Positions 35,304-44,495 of a DNA stretch of 64,000 bases are shown one piece after another. The position numbers and the translations under genes are program-made. Under the pieces are notes generated by a model that made no database searches, was not told the origin of the DNA, and saw only the letters and a program-made list of their open reading frames with translations. The DNA lies in assembly GCA_018970325.1 (NCBI GenBank), contig JAGWWP010000004.1, forward strand, positions 1 to 64,000. The letters are read 5' to 3'. Within the stretch, counting starts at the first letter, position 1. Each line of letters opens with the position of its first letter. Source of the DNA: Cyanobacteria bacterium REEB446 (GTDB taxonomy: Bacteria; Cyanobacteriota; Vampirovibrionia; LMEP-6097).

Positions 35304-35891
35304 ATGAATGTAAAATCGACTAAGTCAAATAATCTGAGTATTAATGAGACATTAATAAAGACTTTAAATGAAGGATTTACAGGGATCAAAAATGCACTTA
35401 ATGAAATTGGAACAGACGTTAAAACACTTGCAGAAAAGCGAAGAGAAAGCTCAAGTCGCTTAGCTGCCCCTACCAAGGCAATCTCTACCAAAGACCTTGA
35501 CAGGGAACATGAAGAAAAGGCATATCTTCTTCAACAGTTGTTGGTAAATAAAGATCTTTTTAATGACGTTTCAGTCAGGGATGATAATTCGGATCATCCA
35601 AGCATCACACTTGACATTGAGACAGGGTTAAAAGAAGGAAACGAGATGGTTCATCACGGATTAGAAGTACGTATTAATCCAGATAATATGGTAATTTACC
35701 CTCACAAAAATCTTCCATCAATAGGGATGAAATTTGACACCCTAGGTAAAGAACAATATAGCGATCCTTCATTAGAGAAGATTAGACGTTTGATTGAAAA
35801 AGCAATTCCTCAAGACGAACTAAATGTGAAACAGAGAGATGTATTCAATAGCTTCTTCAACTCTAGGGAATTTATCACACACGATGATTAG
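35304..35891 (+). CDS. 195-residue protein, unknown
   Basis: Good ribosome binding site AAGGAGAG and ATG. The first 65 residues are amphipathic and polar (NETLIKTLNEGFTGIKNALN), followed by a charged helix and a small mixed domain (SITLDIETGLKEG, then GLEVRINPDNMVIYPHKNLP). No signal or membrane segment and no recognised family. It shares a promoter type with the gene at 33266. Its last codons run into a remnant of a DUF4143 ATPase gene, so the present C-terminus may be the result of a deletion joint. Confidence 0.6.
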   Translation: MNVKSTKSNNLSINETLIKTLNEGFTGIKNALNEIGTDVKTLAEKRRESSSRLAAPTKAISTKDLDREHEEKAYLLQQLLVNKDLFNDVSVRDDNSDHPSITLDIETGLKEGNEMVHHGLEVRINPDNMVIYPHKNLPSIGMKFDTLGKEQYSDPSLEKIRRLIEKAIPQDELNVKQRDVFNSFFNSREFITHDD

Positions 35892-35962
35892 AGATGCTTT
35901 AGGCACGAGTGTTTTAAATGATTTAGACCTTAAAGTTCAGAATTCTTCGATGTATAAGAAAA
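35876..35962 (-). pseudogene. Remnant of a DUF4143 ATPase gene 3' part
   Basis: GATGCTTTAGGCACGAGTGT and the bases after it align with 33818 onward inside the ATPase at 33721-35070 (GATGCTTCAGGCACTAATGT, then GTTTTAAA, GATTTA, TTCAGA, TTCTTCG, TGTAT). The alignment runs about 70-80 bp with scattered changes and a one-base length shift, in the same orientation. It corresponds to the segment around AVEIKASDTPKNSELKGLKS. A second ATPase copy was once here and has been lost. Confidence 0.75.
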
Positions 35963-36022
35963 CCACTTGCGACTAAAACCCAGAGTTTTTTTATATTTAA
36001 TATGGAAATGCGCTAGAGATAA

Positions 36023-37654
36023 TCACTGAACCCTCTCCACTAAATATTCACTAATATTCCTCTCTTCTAAAGATAGATTCAACCCAATAAGATACACTGC
36101 TTTATCTTGAGCCGTTTCCGAACTGGAGTCTAACTTTACTGCTGGTATATGCAAATACTTTTCATAATATTTCTTCTCTTTAATCTGCTCTAAAGCCTTA
36201 GCAGCACAGGAATCAACCTTAAGCTCAAAAATATATACATCTGTATCACTCTCTAGAACTAAATCTATACGTCCTAGATTTGTTCTATCTTCTGTATTTA
36301 CTCTAAAACTACTTACTCGCATTAATAGATAAAATATAAGCTGGAAATACTTTTCGTTAAGATCCTTTTTAGGAATTAGATCGTATGGGATAGATGCAAA
36401 ATAGGATTTTAGTAGGGAAAAGAATTTTTCTAAATCATTTGCTAAAATAGCGTCCTGCACTGAGAATACTAAACTAGAGGCAAACTCTGGCTTTCTAATA
36501 TCCGTATAACTTTTCAAAAGATTTTCTAGAAGTGAATTCTTAACTTCAAAATTAGGGTAACCTAGTGAATAGGCTGTCATTAAATTTCTAACAGAAAAAT
36601 CTTTAATAGTAAGATAGCCAGCATCATAGAGGATCGGCATTAGAGGTAGATTTTCAATATCATAGCCCTCAAAGCTAGTCTGCATAAGCTTAATATAATC
36701 TTCAAAATCTTGAACATCATAATTATATTTTTTTATTAATTCAATAAGATAAGTTGGGGTTCCTGTTTCAAACCAGTAATTCATAAATTCTTTTTTTTCA
36801 AACAAGAGTAAACAGGAAAAAGGATTATAAACCTTATTCTCAGCCTTAGAAAATCTATAGCCGTTATACCAAAATTTAATTTTATTGAGTGTCTCATTTA
36901 TACTTAAGGAATGGCTTTCAGCCAAGTCAGAAATACACTCAGGGAAATAAGTCTCTAATTCCTCCTGAGTGTAACCTAATAGGGCAGAGTATTTATCACT
37001 CAGGCTAATATTTAGTAAATTATTTAATCCAGAGAATATTGAGGTTTTAGCAAATTTACTCACCCCAGTTAAAAATACAAATCTTAAATTTTCACTCTCT
37101 GACTTCATTATCTTATAAAAATCCTGAAGCACTTCTCTGTTTTTTCTAGCCATCTCTGGATCATTAATATGTCTAATTATTGGATCATCGTATTCATCTA
37201 TTAAAATTACTACTTGCTGATTATATTTCTTTACTAAGGCGCTGATAAGTTCTTGGAAAAGAAGAGATGGCGCTTTATTTTCATCTAAGTTAATCTCTTC
37301 TTTACTAGCATTAGCGAGAACTGCGGATTTCAAACCCAAATACAATCTTTCAGATGTGCTTTTCTCTACAGCAGACATATCGATTTTAATCACAGGAAAC
37401 TCTTCCCAAATGTACTCAGAACTATCTAGCCATAAGCCTTTAAATAAATATCTTTTATTCTTAAAAATAGCTTCTAAGGTAGAAACTAATAATGACTTTC
37501 CGAAACGGCGCGGGCGACTAAGGAAATAAGCTCCGAAGCCAGGTTTTAAAATCTCATATATATTTTTAGTTTTATCTACATACACAGCACCTTCCCGAAT
37601 TAACTGCTCAAAAGACTGAATACCTATAGGTAATTTTTTACGCTCTGATTTCAT
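36023..37654 (-). CDS. AAA-ATPase-like protein with PD-(D/E)XK nuclease domain (inverted paralogue)
   Basis: A 543-residue paralogue of the gene at 31571. The frame is open ten codons further upstream to 37684, but those codons contain the shared -10 box, and the ATG at 37654 matches the paralogue start. Walker A SRPRRFGKSLLVSTL, Walker B VVILIDEYDDPI, nuclease-like RIDLVLESDTDVYIFELKV. Ends are nearly identical to the paralogue and the centre differs, a mosaic pattern. The 123-bp element ends 6 bp upstream of its -10 box. Confidence 0.88.
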   Translation of the reverse strand: MKSERKKLPIGIQSFEQLIREGAVYVDKTKNIYEILKPGFGAYFLSRPRRFGKSLLVSTLEAIFKNKRYLFKGLWLDSSEYIWEEFPVIKIDMSAVEKSTSERLYLGLKSAVLANASKEEINLDENKAPSLLFQELISALVKKYNQQVVILIDEYDDPIIRHINDPEMARKNREVLQDFYKIMKSESENLRFVFLTGVSKFAKTSIFSGLNNLLNISLSDKYSALLGYTQEELETYFPECISDLAESHSLSINETLNKIKFWYNGYRFSKAENKVYNPFSCLLLFEKKEFMNYWFETGTPTYLIELIKKYNYDVQDFEDYIKLMQTSFEGYDIENLPLMPILYDAGYLTIKDFSVRNLMTAYSLGYPNFEVKNSLLENLLKSYTDIRKPEFASSLVFSVQDAILANDLEKFFSLLKSYFASIPYDLIPKKDLNEKYFQLIFYLLMRVSSFRVNTEDRTNLGRIDLVLESDTDVYIFELKVDSCAAKALEQIKEKKYYEKYLHIPAVKLDSSSETAQDKAVYLIGLNLSLEERNISEYLVERVQ

Positions 37655-37675
37655 AGCTAGTACTATTATACTTCT

Positions 37676-37798
37676 AGAGACCACTGCACAACTCCAATTT
37701 CTGCGTTTTCGTCGTCCTCAAGATCCTCATGTACCTCTGGTACACTGCGGTCATTCGTCCTCCTCAGCCTTGAACTTGTTCGTTGTGCAGTGGTCTCT
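37676..37798 (-). repeat. Full 123-bp palindromic element, intergenic copy
   Basis: Arms AGAGACCACTGCACAAC (37676-37692) and GTTGTGCAGTGGTCTCT (37782-37798) are perfect 17-bp inverted repeats around an 89-bp core matching the copy at 34604 at 82 of 89 positions. On the minus strand one frame is open throughout and would code for ...HEDLEDDENAEIGVVQWS although no gene is here. The element abuts the promoter of the AAA/PD-(D/E)XK gene and supplies its upstream sequence. Confidence 0.92.
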
Positions 37799-37863
37799 TC
37801 TATACAAAATACTAAAACCAGAATCACCTAATTTGAAGCGTTAAAACAAAGACTCTAAAGAGA

Positions 37864-37869
37864 TATAAT
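37864..37869 (+). promoter_or_regulatory. -10 box of the dehydratase gene
   Basis: TATAAT 8 bp before the ATG at 37878, with no ribosome binding site in between, indicating a leaderless or nearly leaderless mRNA. Confidence 0.6.
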
Positions 37870-37877
37870 GTTAGTGA

Positions 37878-39806
37878 ATGTTTCAGAAATCACTAAAAAG
37901 CCTGAGCCGAGTCATAATCGACATAAGCATTATCGCTGTATCCTATATTGCGGCAAGTAACTTAAGAGTTTTAAATACTCAAGGCGGCAACACCAGTGAA
38001 TTTATTATTAGTGATCAATTAATAAGAATCATCGGTTTTATTATTCTGATTAAGCTCCTGGTTTTTTACTTTACTGGCATTTATAAAAAATTCTGGCGTT
38101 ATACTAAGACTGAAGATTTAATACAAATCGGACGCTCTTTATTAATAGCGAATTTACTCATAGTACTACCTAGAATAGTTCTAGGTCTAAGTCCTAGAGC
38201 TCATGATTTATTTGCGGTCTCTTATGGTGTGGTGATTATAGACTTTTTTTTAAGCGTCACCCTGATATGTAGCGTTCGCCTACTGCGTTTCTATCTAAAA
38301 GAACAGAGTAACATAAAATCTAGACTTAAAGTGCTCTCTAGTAAAACTAAAAATACCCTCATTATAGGTGCTGGTGAAGGCGGGATGGAGGTTCTACAAG
38401 CAATAAAAAATCACCCCGAGTTAGGTTTAGACGTAAAAGGTGTTCTGGACGATGATAGTAAAAAATTCGGCATGAGCTTACTCGGTTCAATACAAGTAAA
38501 AGGTGCGATAGTCGATGTTCAGTACTGGGTAGATGAACTCGCTATAGAACAGATTATTATCGCCATACCAAGTTCATCATTAAAGGAACGTAAACGCATA
38601 AGCTTGCTGTGTAATGATACTGGTGTGGATGTAAGAATAGTACCATCAGTAGATCAGCTAGCTGGCGGCAATGTAGATATTCGAGAGATCAGAAAACTCA
38701 GCATGGAAGATCTTCTTGGCAGAGAGGAAATTAATTTAAATATTCCAGAAGTAGTAGAGTTTTTAAAAGATAAAAGGGTCTTAGTTACTGGAGCTGGCGG
38801 CTCTATAGGTAGAGAGCTCTGCAAACAGCTTTTAAATAAAGGACAGATAAAAAGCTTGTGCTTACTGGGGAAAGGGGAAAACTCTATATTCGAATCCAGG
38901 CAAGAATTAGAGAGGCTGAAGCACATGAAAGCCCAAGAAAGCGCTCAGGCAGACGAACTGAAAAATCATCAAATAAATACAGAAATAATCGCTCGCATAG
39001 CTGATATTCGTAATTATTCACGTATAGAACATATCATTAAGGAATTTAAACCCGAGATTATTTTCCATGCAGCCGCACACAAACACGTCTTCATGATGGA
39101 AGAAAATCCCTGTGAGGCTTTCGAGAATAATGTTCTTGGCAGTAAGAACTTAATGGAATTAGCAGCAGTACACAGTGTGGAAAACTTCGTATTAATCAGC
39201 ACTGATAAAGCAGTAAACCCTACTAGCGTTATGGGTAAAACCAAAAGACTCGCTGAAAAGCTTTTATTAATTCATGCTCGTAAATTCACTAATACTAAAT
39301 ATACAGCCGTACGCTTCGGAAATGTGCTGGGCAGTAGAGGTTCTGTTATTAAAGTCTGGGAGAAACAGATAGAGGAAGGAAAATCCATTACAGTAACAGA
39401 TAAAGAAGCGATCAGATATTTTATGACTATTCCTGAAGCTTCACAGCTTGTGATAAAAGCAGCTTCGAAAGCCCATTCTGGAGAGATTATAATCCTTGAT
39501 ATGGGTGAACCGATTAACATTTATGAACTAGCTAAACAGTTTATTCAATTATCAGGTTTATCGCTAGCCGACGTGGATATAGAATTTACTGGCATGAGAG
39601 CTGGAGAGAAGCTCTACGAGGAGCTTTTAACTTCTGAGGAATTCGTCGCTTCGCAGCTTACTGATAAGATCTTTAAAGCTAAGATAGAAGAAGTCGAAGA
39701 GAATGCTCTTATGGAGCAGATTCTGGAGCTTAGTGAGATGGCTAGGGTGGATAATCAGGGGGATTTGGTTAGGAGTCTGTCACATACCTATATTTCACCC
39801 TGCTAA
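37878..39806 (+). CDS. FlaA1/WbpM/PglF-like nucleotide-sugar 4,6-dehydratase
   Basis: A 642-residue membrane protein. About four membrane helices in the first 145 residues, a first Rossmann-like domain (IIGAGEGGMEVLQAI near 163), then the catalytic SDR domain with VTGAGGSIGRELCKQL at about 303-318, AAAHKHVFMMEENP and the NPTSVMGKTKR block near 447 that holds the catalytic Met-Lys pair of this subgroup. Such enzymes dehydrate UDP-GlcNAc for surface polysaccharides or flagellin glycans. The flagellar genes in this genome make glycan supply plausible. Complete length for the family. Confidence 0.9.
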   Translation: MFQKSLKSLSRVIIDISIIAVSYIAASNLRVLNTQGGNTSEFIISDQLIRIIGFIILIKLLVFYFTGIYKKFWRYTKTEDLIQIGRSLLIANLLIVLPRIVLGLSPRAHDLFAVSYGVVIIDFFLSVTLICSVRLLRFYLKEQSNIKSRLKVLSSKTKNTLIIGAGEGGMEVLQAIKNHPELGLDVKGVLDDDSKKFGMSLLGSIQVKGAIVDVQYWVDELAIEQIIIAIPSSSLKERKRISLLCNDTGVDVRIVPSVDQLAGGNVDIREIRKLSMEDLLGREEINLNIPEVVEFLKDKRVLVTGAGGSIGRELCKQLLNKGQIKSLCLLGKGENSIFESRQELERLKHMKAQESAQADELKNHQINTEIIARIADIRNYSRIEHIIKEFKPEIIFHAAAHKHVFMMEENPCEAFENNVLGSKNLMELAAVHSVENFVLISTDKAVNPTSVMGKTKRLAEKLLLIHARKFTNTKYTAVRFGNVLGSRGSVIKVWEKQIEEGKSITVTDKEAIRYFMTIPEASQLVIKAASKAHSGEIIILDMGEPINIYELAKQFIQLSGLSLADVDIEFTGMRAGEKLYEELLTSEEFVASQLTDKIFKAKIEEVEENALMEQILELSEMARVDNQGDLVRSLSHTYISPC

Positions 39807-39807
39807 T

Positions 39808-39828
39808 GTGAGAGATGCTATCTCTCAC
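39808..39828. terminator. Bidirectional hairpin terminator
   Basis: GTGAGAGAT-GCT-ATCTCTCAC, a 9-bp perfect stem with a 3-base loop, exactly between the convergent dehydratase gene (stop at 39806) and the giant-protein cluster (stop at 39830). No strong T run, but the placement suggests a shared end for both transcripts. Confidence 0.7.
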
Positions 39829-39829
39829 G

Positions 39830-42800
39830 CTAAATAGTCAAAACACCAGCAGTTTGATTCTTTTTAAAATATTCTTGTATTCCTTGGTTTTCCATTAAAG
39901 GTTTTATTTTTCCTTCACCAAGAGCAGCTCCTGAAATAGTTTCAGCATTCGAGAAAATTTCTAAATATACCGCCTCAAATACTTTAAACATTTTTTCAAG
40001 TCCTTCAATAAATTTAGTTTTTTGTTGATCTACCAAACCTCTATCAGACAAAGTCTTATCTAAAGTCTTAGTGAGATATTCAGCAGCTTTCACTGGATTT
40101 ATTTGATTTATTTCTAAAGACTTTAAAAATAAATTATTATAAGCTAGATTTTTATACAAGCTTGGTAAAGTACCTTGTTTATTTTCATAAGTCACAAATC
40201 TAGCATTTACCTCTTCTGGAGCAGCACTCTGCAAGGATTTAAAAGTATCTGCGATAAGAGTTTTTTCTTCTTTCTCTTGACTTTGTTTAGCATTAAGCTC
40301 AGAAAGAGCTTCTTTAGCAAAATCTCCTAAATTTAAATTGTGAGCACTAGTATTTGTCGGCGTAAAATCTTCTAATCTCTGAACTGCTACACCTGAAGCT
40401 AAAGTATAGACTTTAAAAGCATTCTGTGCAAGATTAATAGAATCCTTAGATACAAAACTTCCAGACTCTTGAGTAGTTAAAAGAGGTGACTCCGCTTCTG
40501 TTAAACCTTTAGGCAGTAGCAATACTCCCTCTTTATTAATAAAAGTCATTCCTTGAAACTTAAGCTCTGGATTAGTTAGCAATAAAAGTTTTGAAGTATT
40601 TTCATTAGAACCAGTATTTAAAAGTCCACCAACATTATCAAGCAATTCTGGAACAGATGGATAAATAATTAAATCCTCTTTCCTGATATTAGCCTGGTTT
40701 AGATTAGTACCTTCTGCTAAATAGTTAGCCATAACTTTACTGAACTCTTGATATCCCTCCGCATCTAGGTGAACATAGTGACGCTCCTGCTCTGGAGATT
40801 CGTTCGGTAAAGCTAACATAAGACTGCCATCTGCTAATTTATATGAATGTGAATCAATAAAATTCTTGATTCTTTGCTCATTTAAAATATTAGTAGGATT
40901 TATAGAACCAAGATCCAAAGAAAAGTCTCTCATCGCCTGTGATGCAGAAAGCTTGGTAAAACCAGAACAAATGACTGATTCACCAGTAAGAACCTCTGCA
41001 TTCCCCTTAAATTCTAGTTTTTTGCCTATAGCCTCTAAACGAGGTGCTAACTGAGAATTATCATAAGCTTGTAAAAATTCACTGAATTCCTGATGAATTA
41101 AAGTAATAGCCTGTGCGTGAGAAGCGGGCTTATCTCCTTTAATTAATTCTTTATAACGAGCCTGCATATCCGATCTCAAAGCTGCATGATCTGGAGATTC
41201 TTGATAGCGCATATATCTCGCTAAATTCTCTGGTGAAGCTTGTTCTGGTTCAACTCCTAGCTGAATTAAATCATGTCCATTTAAATTAATTAGATTTAAG
41301 AAACTCGAAGCAGAGTTATCAGTTTTCAAAGAACTCTGTACTTGCCTTAAAGCTTCCTGATCTTTAGAACTAACCTTAATAACAGTTTCTACCAAAGGAT
41401 ATAAATTATGACCCAGCGATAGTCGAAGAGGAGAATCAAAAGAATCATTCTGCATTAAATTTACTCTCGCATGTGCTAGATCAATAGCCTGATTAAAAGC
41501 CTCTGGCGTTTTATTTTCTGAATTTAAAAATGCAGCCTTAGCTCTATCTTCAAATTCTTGTCTATAATTATCAACTGGCTTAGCAGTAGTATTAAATTTA
41601 CTAATATAATCTAAAACTTCTTGCCTTTCTGCATCCGTCTTGTAGAGTGGGTTACTAGGACCTGGTTTATGTGCATTATCCGTCATAAATAATTTGATTA
41701 ATATCTGTTTACCGTGATTCAGTAACTTCTGAAGATCTAAATCTTTATAAGAATTCAAAGACTCGTGCACAGAGACATTCTCACCCTGCCAATTGCTAGA
41801 TTCTGCATCTAGTAAAGGCTTTGCCCAAGCCTTTAAGTGCGGTAATTTTTCTACTAGGCTCGGGATTAAAGATGAATCTAGAATACAAAAATCTTCTATT
41901 AATTTATCTATCCTGCCTGTAGAAGCTCTTATAGCCTCATCTGTAATACTAGAAGAAGAATTAATCAGTGAATTGAATAAAAATCCTTGTGTAATAAAAG
42001 ATATATCACTAGGAGCAGAGATAAATAACTGTTTATATAGACTAATAGACTCTTCACTCACTTGCCTAATCGGAGAAGGATTTACAGATTTTAATGACTT
42101 AATTTCTTTTTCTATAAAGTTGCTAACTTGCTGACTAGGTGATTTACGTAAATCATCAAAAACAGCTAATCGAGAAAGTGGCGGGCGAGCTTCTTGATCA
42201 TAAGAAGAATTCTGCGATAAATAGCCATCATACTTAGCTCCCATAAGAGTATCTATAAGTTTAAATTTTTCAATTAAAAGCTCTGCCGTAAAACCTTCTG
42301 AAATTAACTGTGAAAGTTTTTTATTTTTTTCTAACTCATTAGAAGTCGTGGCAATCTCAAAATAGCTCTTAAGTAACTTTGCAGTTTGACTTTCATTTAG
42401 AGCAGAATGCTTCAGGGATTTATTTTCCAAAGCTAATGTTTTAAGTAGGTCTGGATGAGACAAGCCACGCTCCACCCAATAAAAATAAGCGAGCGGTAAA
42501 TAGCTTCGACCCTCAGTATCTGGCTTAGCTGCAAATAATGCGTTTTCTAAAATATTTGAAATTTTAGGTAAATTATCAGCAGACTTGAAATTCTCCTCTA
42601 TTCTCCTTGCTTGCTCAATGACAGCTTGAATAGGATTACGAATAGATGGCATAGCTGTAGAATTATTAATCAGACTGTTTTTAAACGTTTCTGCTAACTT
42701 ACCCTGATACTCCTGTAAACCATAAACGTCATTAAACCCTTTCACTGATTCTGGAGCGATAGCGTTTAACACGTAGTCAATATATGGCTTGTGCTTAACT

Positions 42801-44386
42801 GCATCTAAACCATACCCACCATCTTCAACTGCTAAAGTTAAAAGCCTTCCAACTCTGTTTCTTTCTGCTAATGTTTTACCAGCATAAGCTTCTAAAGTAG
42901 GTTTGAGTTCAGGTGATATTTCTGCATTAGGCTCAGCCTTAGCAGCAGCTTGCTTAATTAAACCTCTCAAAGCATCAATACTACTGTCTTCTAAAGATGC
43001 ATGGATAAATCGAATTTCAGGCATTAACTTTTCAGGATTTTTTTCAAGCTCTTGAGCCTTAAGGTTTTTAATTTTCTCCAAAGCTTCTAATGAATAAGGT
43101 AGTTCAATGATTAAATCAGATCTGCCCGAGTCCTTGATTAAACCTAGAAAATCATGACTATCAACAAGCGGAACTATATCGTCAGGATAGTCTATAAAAG
43201 AAAGGTATTTAATGGTCGGGTCATTATTATCAACAATAGCTTCCCAAGCGCTGGCAAGACTTGCGTGGTTATTAATTTTAAGATTACTAGAAGCTTTCTC
43301 AGAGACTAAGTCAGATATATCTAATTGAGCTATTTCCTGAATATAATCAGGGACTTGCTCAATAAAAGCGTTCTGCTTTAAAATATTTGTTTTAAAATCG
43401 TATTCAAGTCCCCAAGCTTTAAGAATATTATTTAAATTTTCTTGAGCCTCAGGAGAGTTTATAAGAGTTTTTATTTCAGTAAAATTTATGTTCTGATCTT
43501 TGCCTTCTGCAAGCCTAATACCATCAGCTTCCAAGCACTTCTTTATAAATTTTTCAATCTCAGGGATCGCTGCAGATGCAACATCTAATTTTATACCAGG
43601 ATTCACAGAATCAATCGCTAATTTTAAAACACTCTCAGAAAGAGTACCTTGAAGCAAATCTCCATAAGCCTGAGCATACTCTCTCAACTGAGCGTGTGGG
43701 ATTTTTACTTTAGAAAAAGTATCAGGAAGCTCACTTGTGCTTAAATCTAACAAAGCACTTAGATCCATTGGATCAAATGCAGCAGGAGCATTAACTGGAG
43801 AAGAGACTCTTGCCTCCATTTGCTCAGCCACGTTTACAGTCGCAGGATTACTAGTGAATCGAGCAGTGGAAATGGAAGTGTGAGTAAAGGGATTATTCAC
43901 CACTACAATCAAAGGCTCTAAGTCATCCGCGTGTTTAGTTTCTTGAACATTACTCTGCCGAGACCAAAATTTATTCAAATTATCCTCAAAAGCCTGCTTC
44001 TGAGCCTGCGCCTTAGGATTTTTATCAGAACCCTGAAAAACCATTCCAAGCATATCACTAATTAAAGTATTAAATTCTCCTTTAAAAGCACTGAAGACCG
44101 CTGCTTGAGAGTCATAGGTGTTGTTTCTTGCTTGCTGAGTATTTATAAAATTCGGTAATGCTATATCTATGAAGCGAGAGATCTCATCCTGAAACTTAGC
44201 TCCAGGAGTCGTTAACAAATACGCTAAAGTAGTTTTCGCAAATCCCTCGTGAGACTTAGCAACAGCATGATTATTAAATGGGAATGAAGCCAGCTGAGAT
44301 TTTATAGTTTCAGCATCTAGCTCTTTTTGTCCAAAATTTCGCACAGCCTGAGATAATTTCCCAAAGCCGACTCCAATAAAAGTCAT
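39830..44386 (-). CDS. Giant helical protein of 1518 residues, unknown (module 3, second large gene)
   Basis: No family recognised. Mostly helical with no signal peptide, membrane segment or nucleotide-binding motif. It has short strand-forming patches (PLIVVVNNPFTH near 160, DGSLMLALPN near 1190). Near the end, FIEGLEKMFKVFEAVYLEIF is an amphipathic helix like those ending other proteins of this cluster, followed by a tail of about 35 residues. It starts with ATG behind TAAGGGATTAAAG. Last gene of the cluster, 109 bp after the 2327-residue gene and facing the terminator. Confidence 0.85.
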   Translation of the reverse strand: MTFIGVGFGKLSQAVRNFGQKELDAETIKSQLASFPFNNHAVAKSHEGFAKTTLAYLLTTPGAKFQDEISRFIDIALPNFINTQQARNNTYDSQAAVFSAFKGEFNTLISDMLGMVFQGSDKNPKAQAQKQAFEDNLNKFWSRQSNVQETKHADDLEPLIVVVNNPFTHTSISTARFTSNPATVNVAEQMEARVSSPVNAPAAFDPMDLSALLDLSTSELPDTFSKVKIPHAQLREYAQAYGDLLQGTLSESVLKLAIDSVNPGIKLDVASAAIPEIEKFIKKCLEADGIRLAEGKDQNINFTEIKTLINSPEAQENLNNILKAWGLEYDFKTNILKQNAFIEQVPDYIQEIAQLDISDLVSEKASSNLKINNHASLASAWEAIVDNNDPTIKYLSFIDYPDDIVPLVDSHDFLGLIKDSGRSDLIIELPYSLEALEKIKNLKAQELEKNPEKLMPEIRFIHASLEDSSIDALRGLIKQAAAKAEPNAEISPELKPTLEAYAGKTLAERNRVGRLLTLAVEDGGYGLDAVKHKPYIDYVLNAIAPESVKGFNDVYGLQEYQGKLAETFKNSLINNSTAMPSIRNPIQAVIEQARRIEENFKSADNLPKISNILENALFAAKPDTEGRSYLPLAYFYWVERGLSHPDLLKTLALENKSLKHSALNESQTAKLLKSYFEIATTSNELEKNKKLSQLISEGFTAELLIEKFKLIDTLMGAKYDGYLSQNSSYDQEARPPLSRLAVFDDLRKSPSQQVSNFIEKEIKSLKSVNPSPIRQVSEESISLYKQLFISAPSDISFITQGFLFNSLINSSSSITDEAIRASTGRIDKLIEDFCILDSSLIPSLVEKLPHLKAWAKPLLDAESSNWQGENVSVHESLNSYKDLDLQKLLNHGKQILIKLFMTDNAHKPGPSNPLYKTDAERQEVLDYISKFNTTAKPVDNYRQEFEDRAKAAFLNSENKTPEAFNQAIDLAHARVNLMQNDSFDSPLRLSLGHNLYPLVETVIKVSSKDQEALRQVQSSLKTDNSASSFLNLINLNGHDLIQLGVEPEQASPENLARYMRYQESPDHAALRSDMQARYKELIKGDKPASHAQAITLIHQEFSEFLQAYDNSQLAPRLEAIGKKLEFKGNAEVLTGESVICSGFTKLSASQAMRDFSLDLGSINPTNILNEQRIKNFIDSHSYKLADGSLMLALPNESPEQERHYVHLDAEGYQEFSKVMANYLAEGTNLNQANIRKEDLIIYPSVPELLDNVGGLLNTGSNENTSKLLLLTNPELKFQGMTFINKEGVLLLPKGLTEAESPLLTTQESGSFVSKDSINLAQNAFKVYTLASGVAVQRLEDFTPTNTSAHNLNLGDFAKEALSELNAKQSQEKEEKTLIADTFKSLQSAAPEEVNARFVTYENKQGTLPSLYKNLAYNNLFLKSLEINQINPVKAAEYLTKTLDKTLSDRGLVDQQKTKFIEGLEKMFKVFEAVYLEIFSNAETISGAALGEGKIKPLMENQGIQEYFKKNQTAGVLTI

Positions 44387-44495
44387 CTTTAATCCCTTAT
44401 ATAGAGATATAAAGCATTTTAAGACTTATTTTTTACAATTATCTTTGGTCTCATGCGACGTTTCGACTCCAGCTTTTTCAAAATGACTGATTAAT

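Noticed and set aside
37655..37684. Upstream start adding ten residues to the gene at 36023-37654
   Set aside because: Those codons contain the TATAAT shared with the paralogue, and the paralogue has no such extension.
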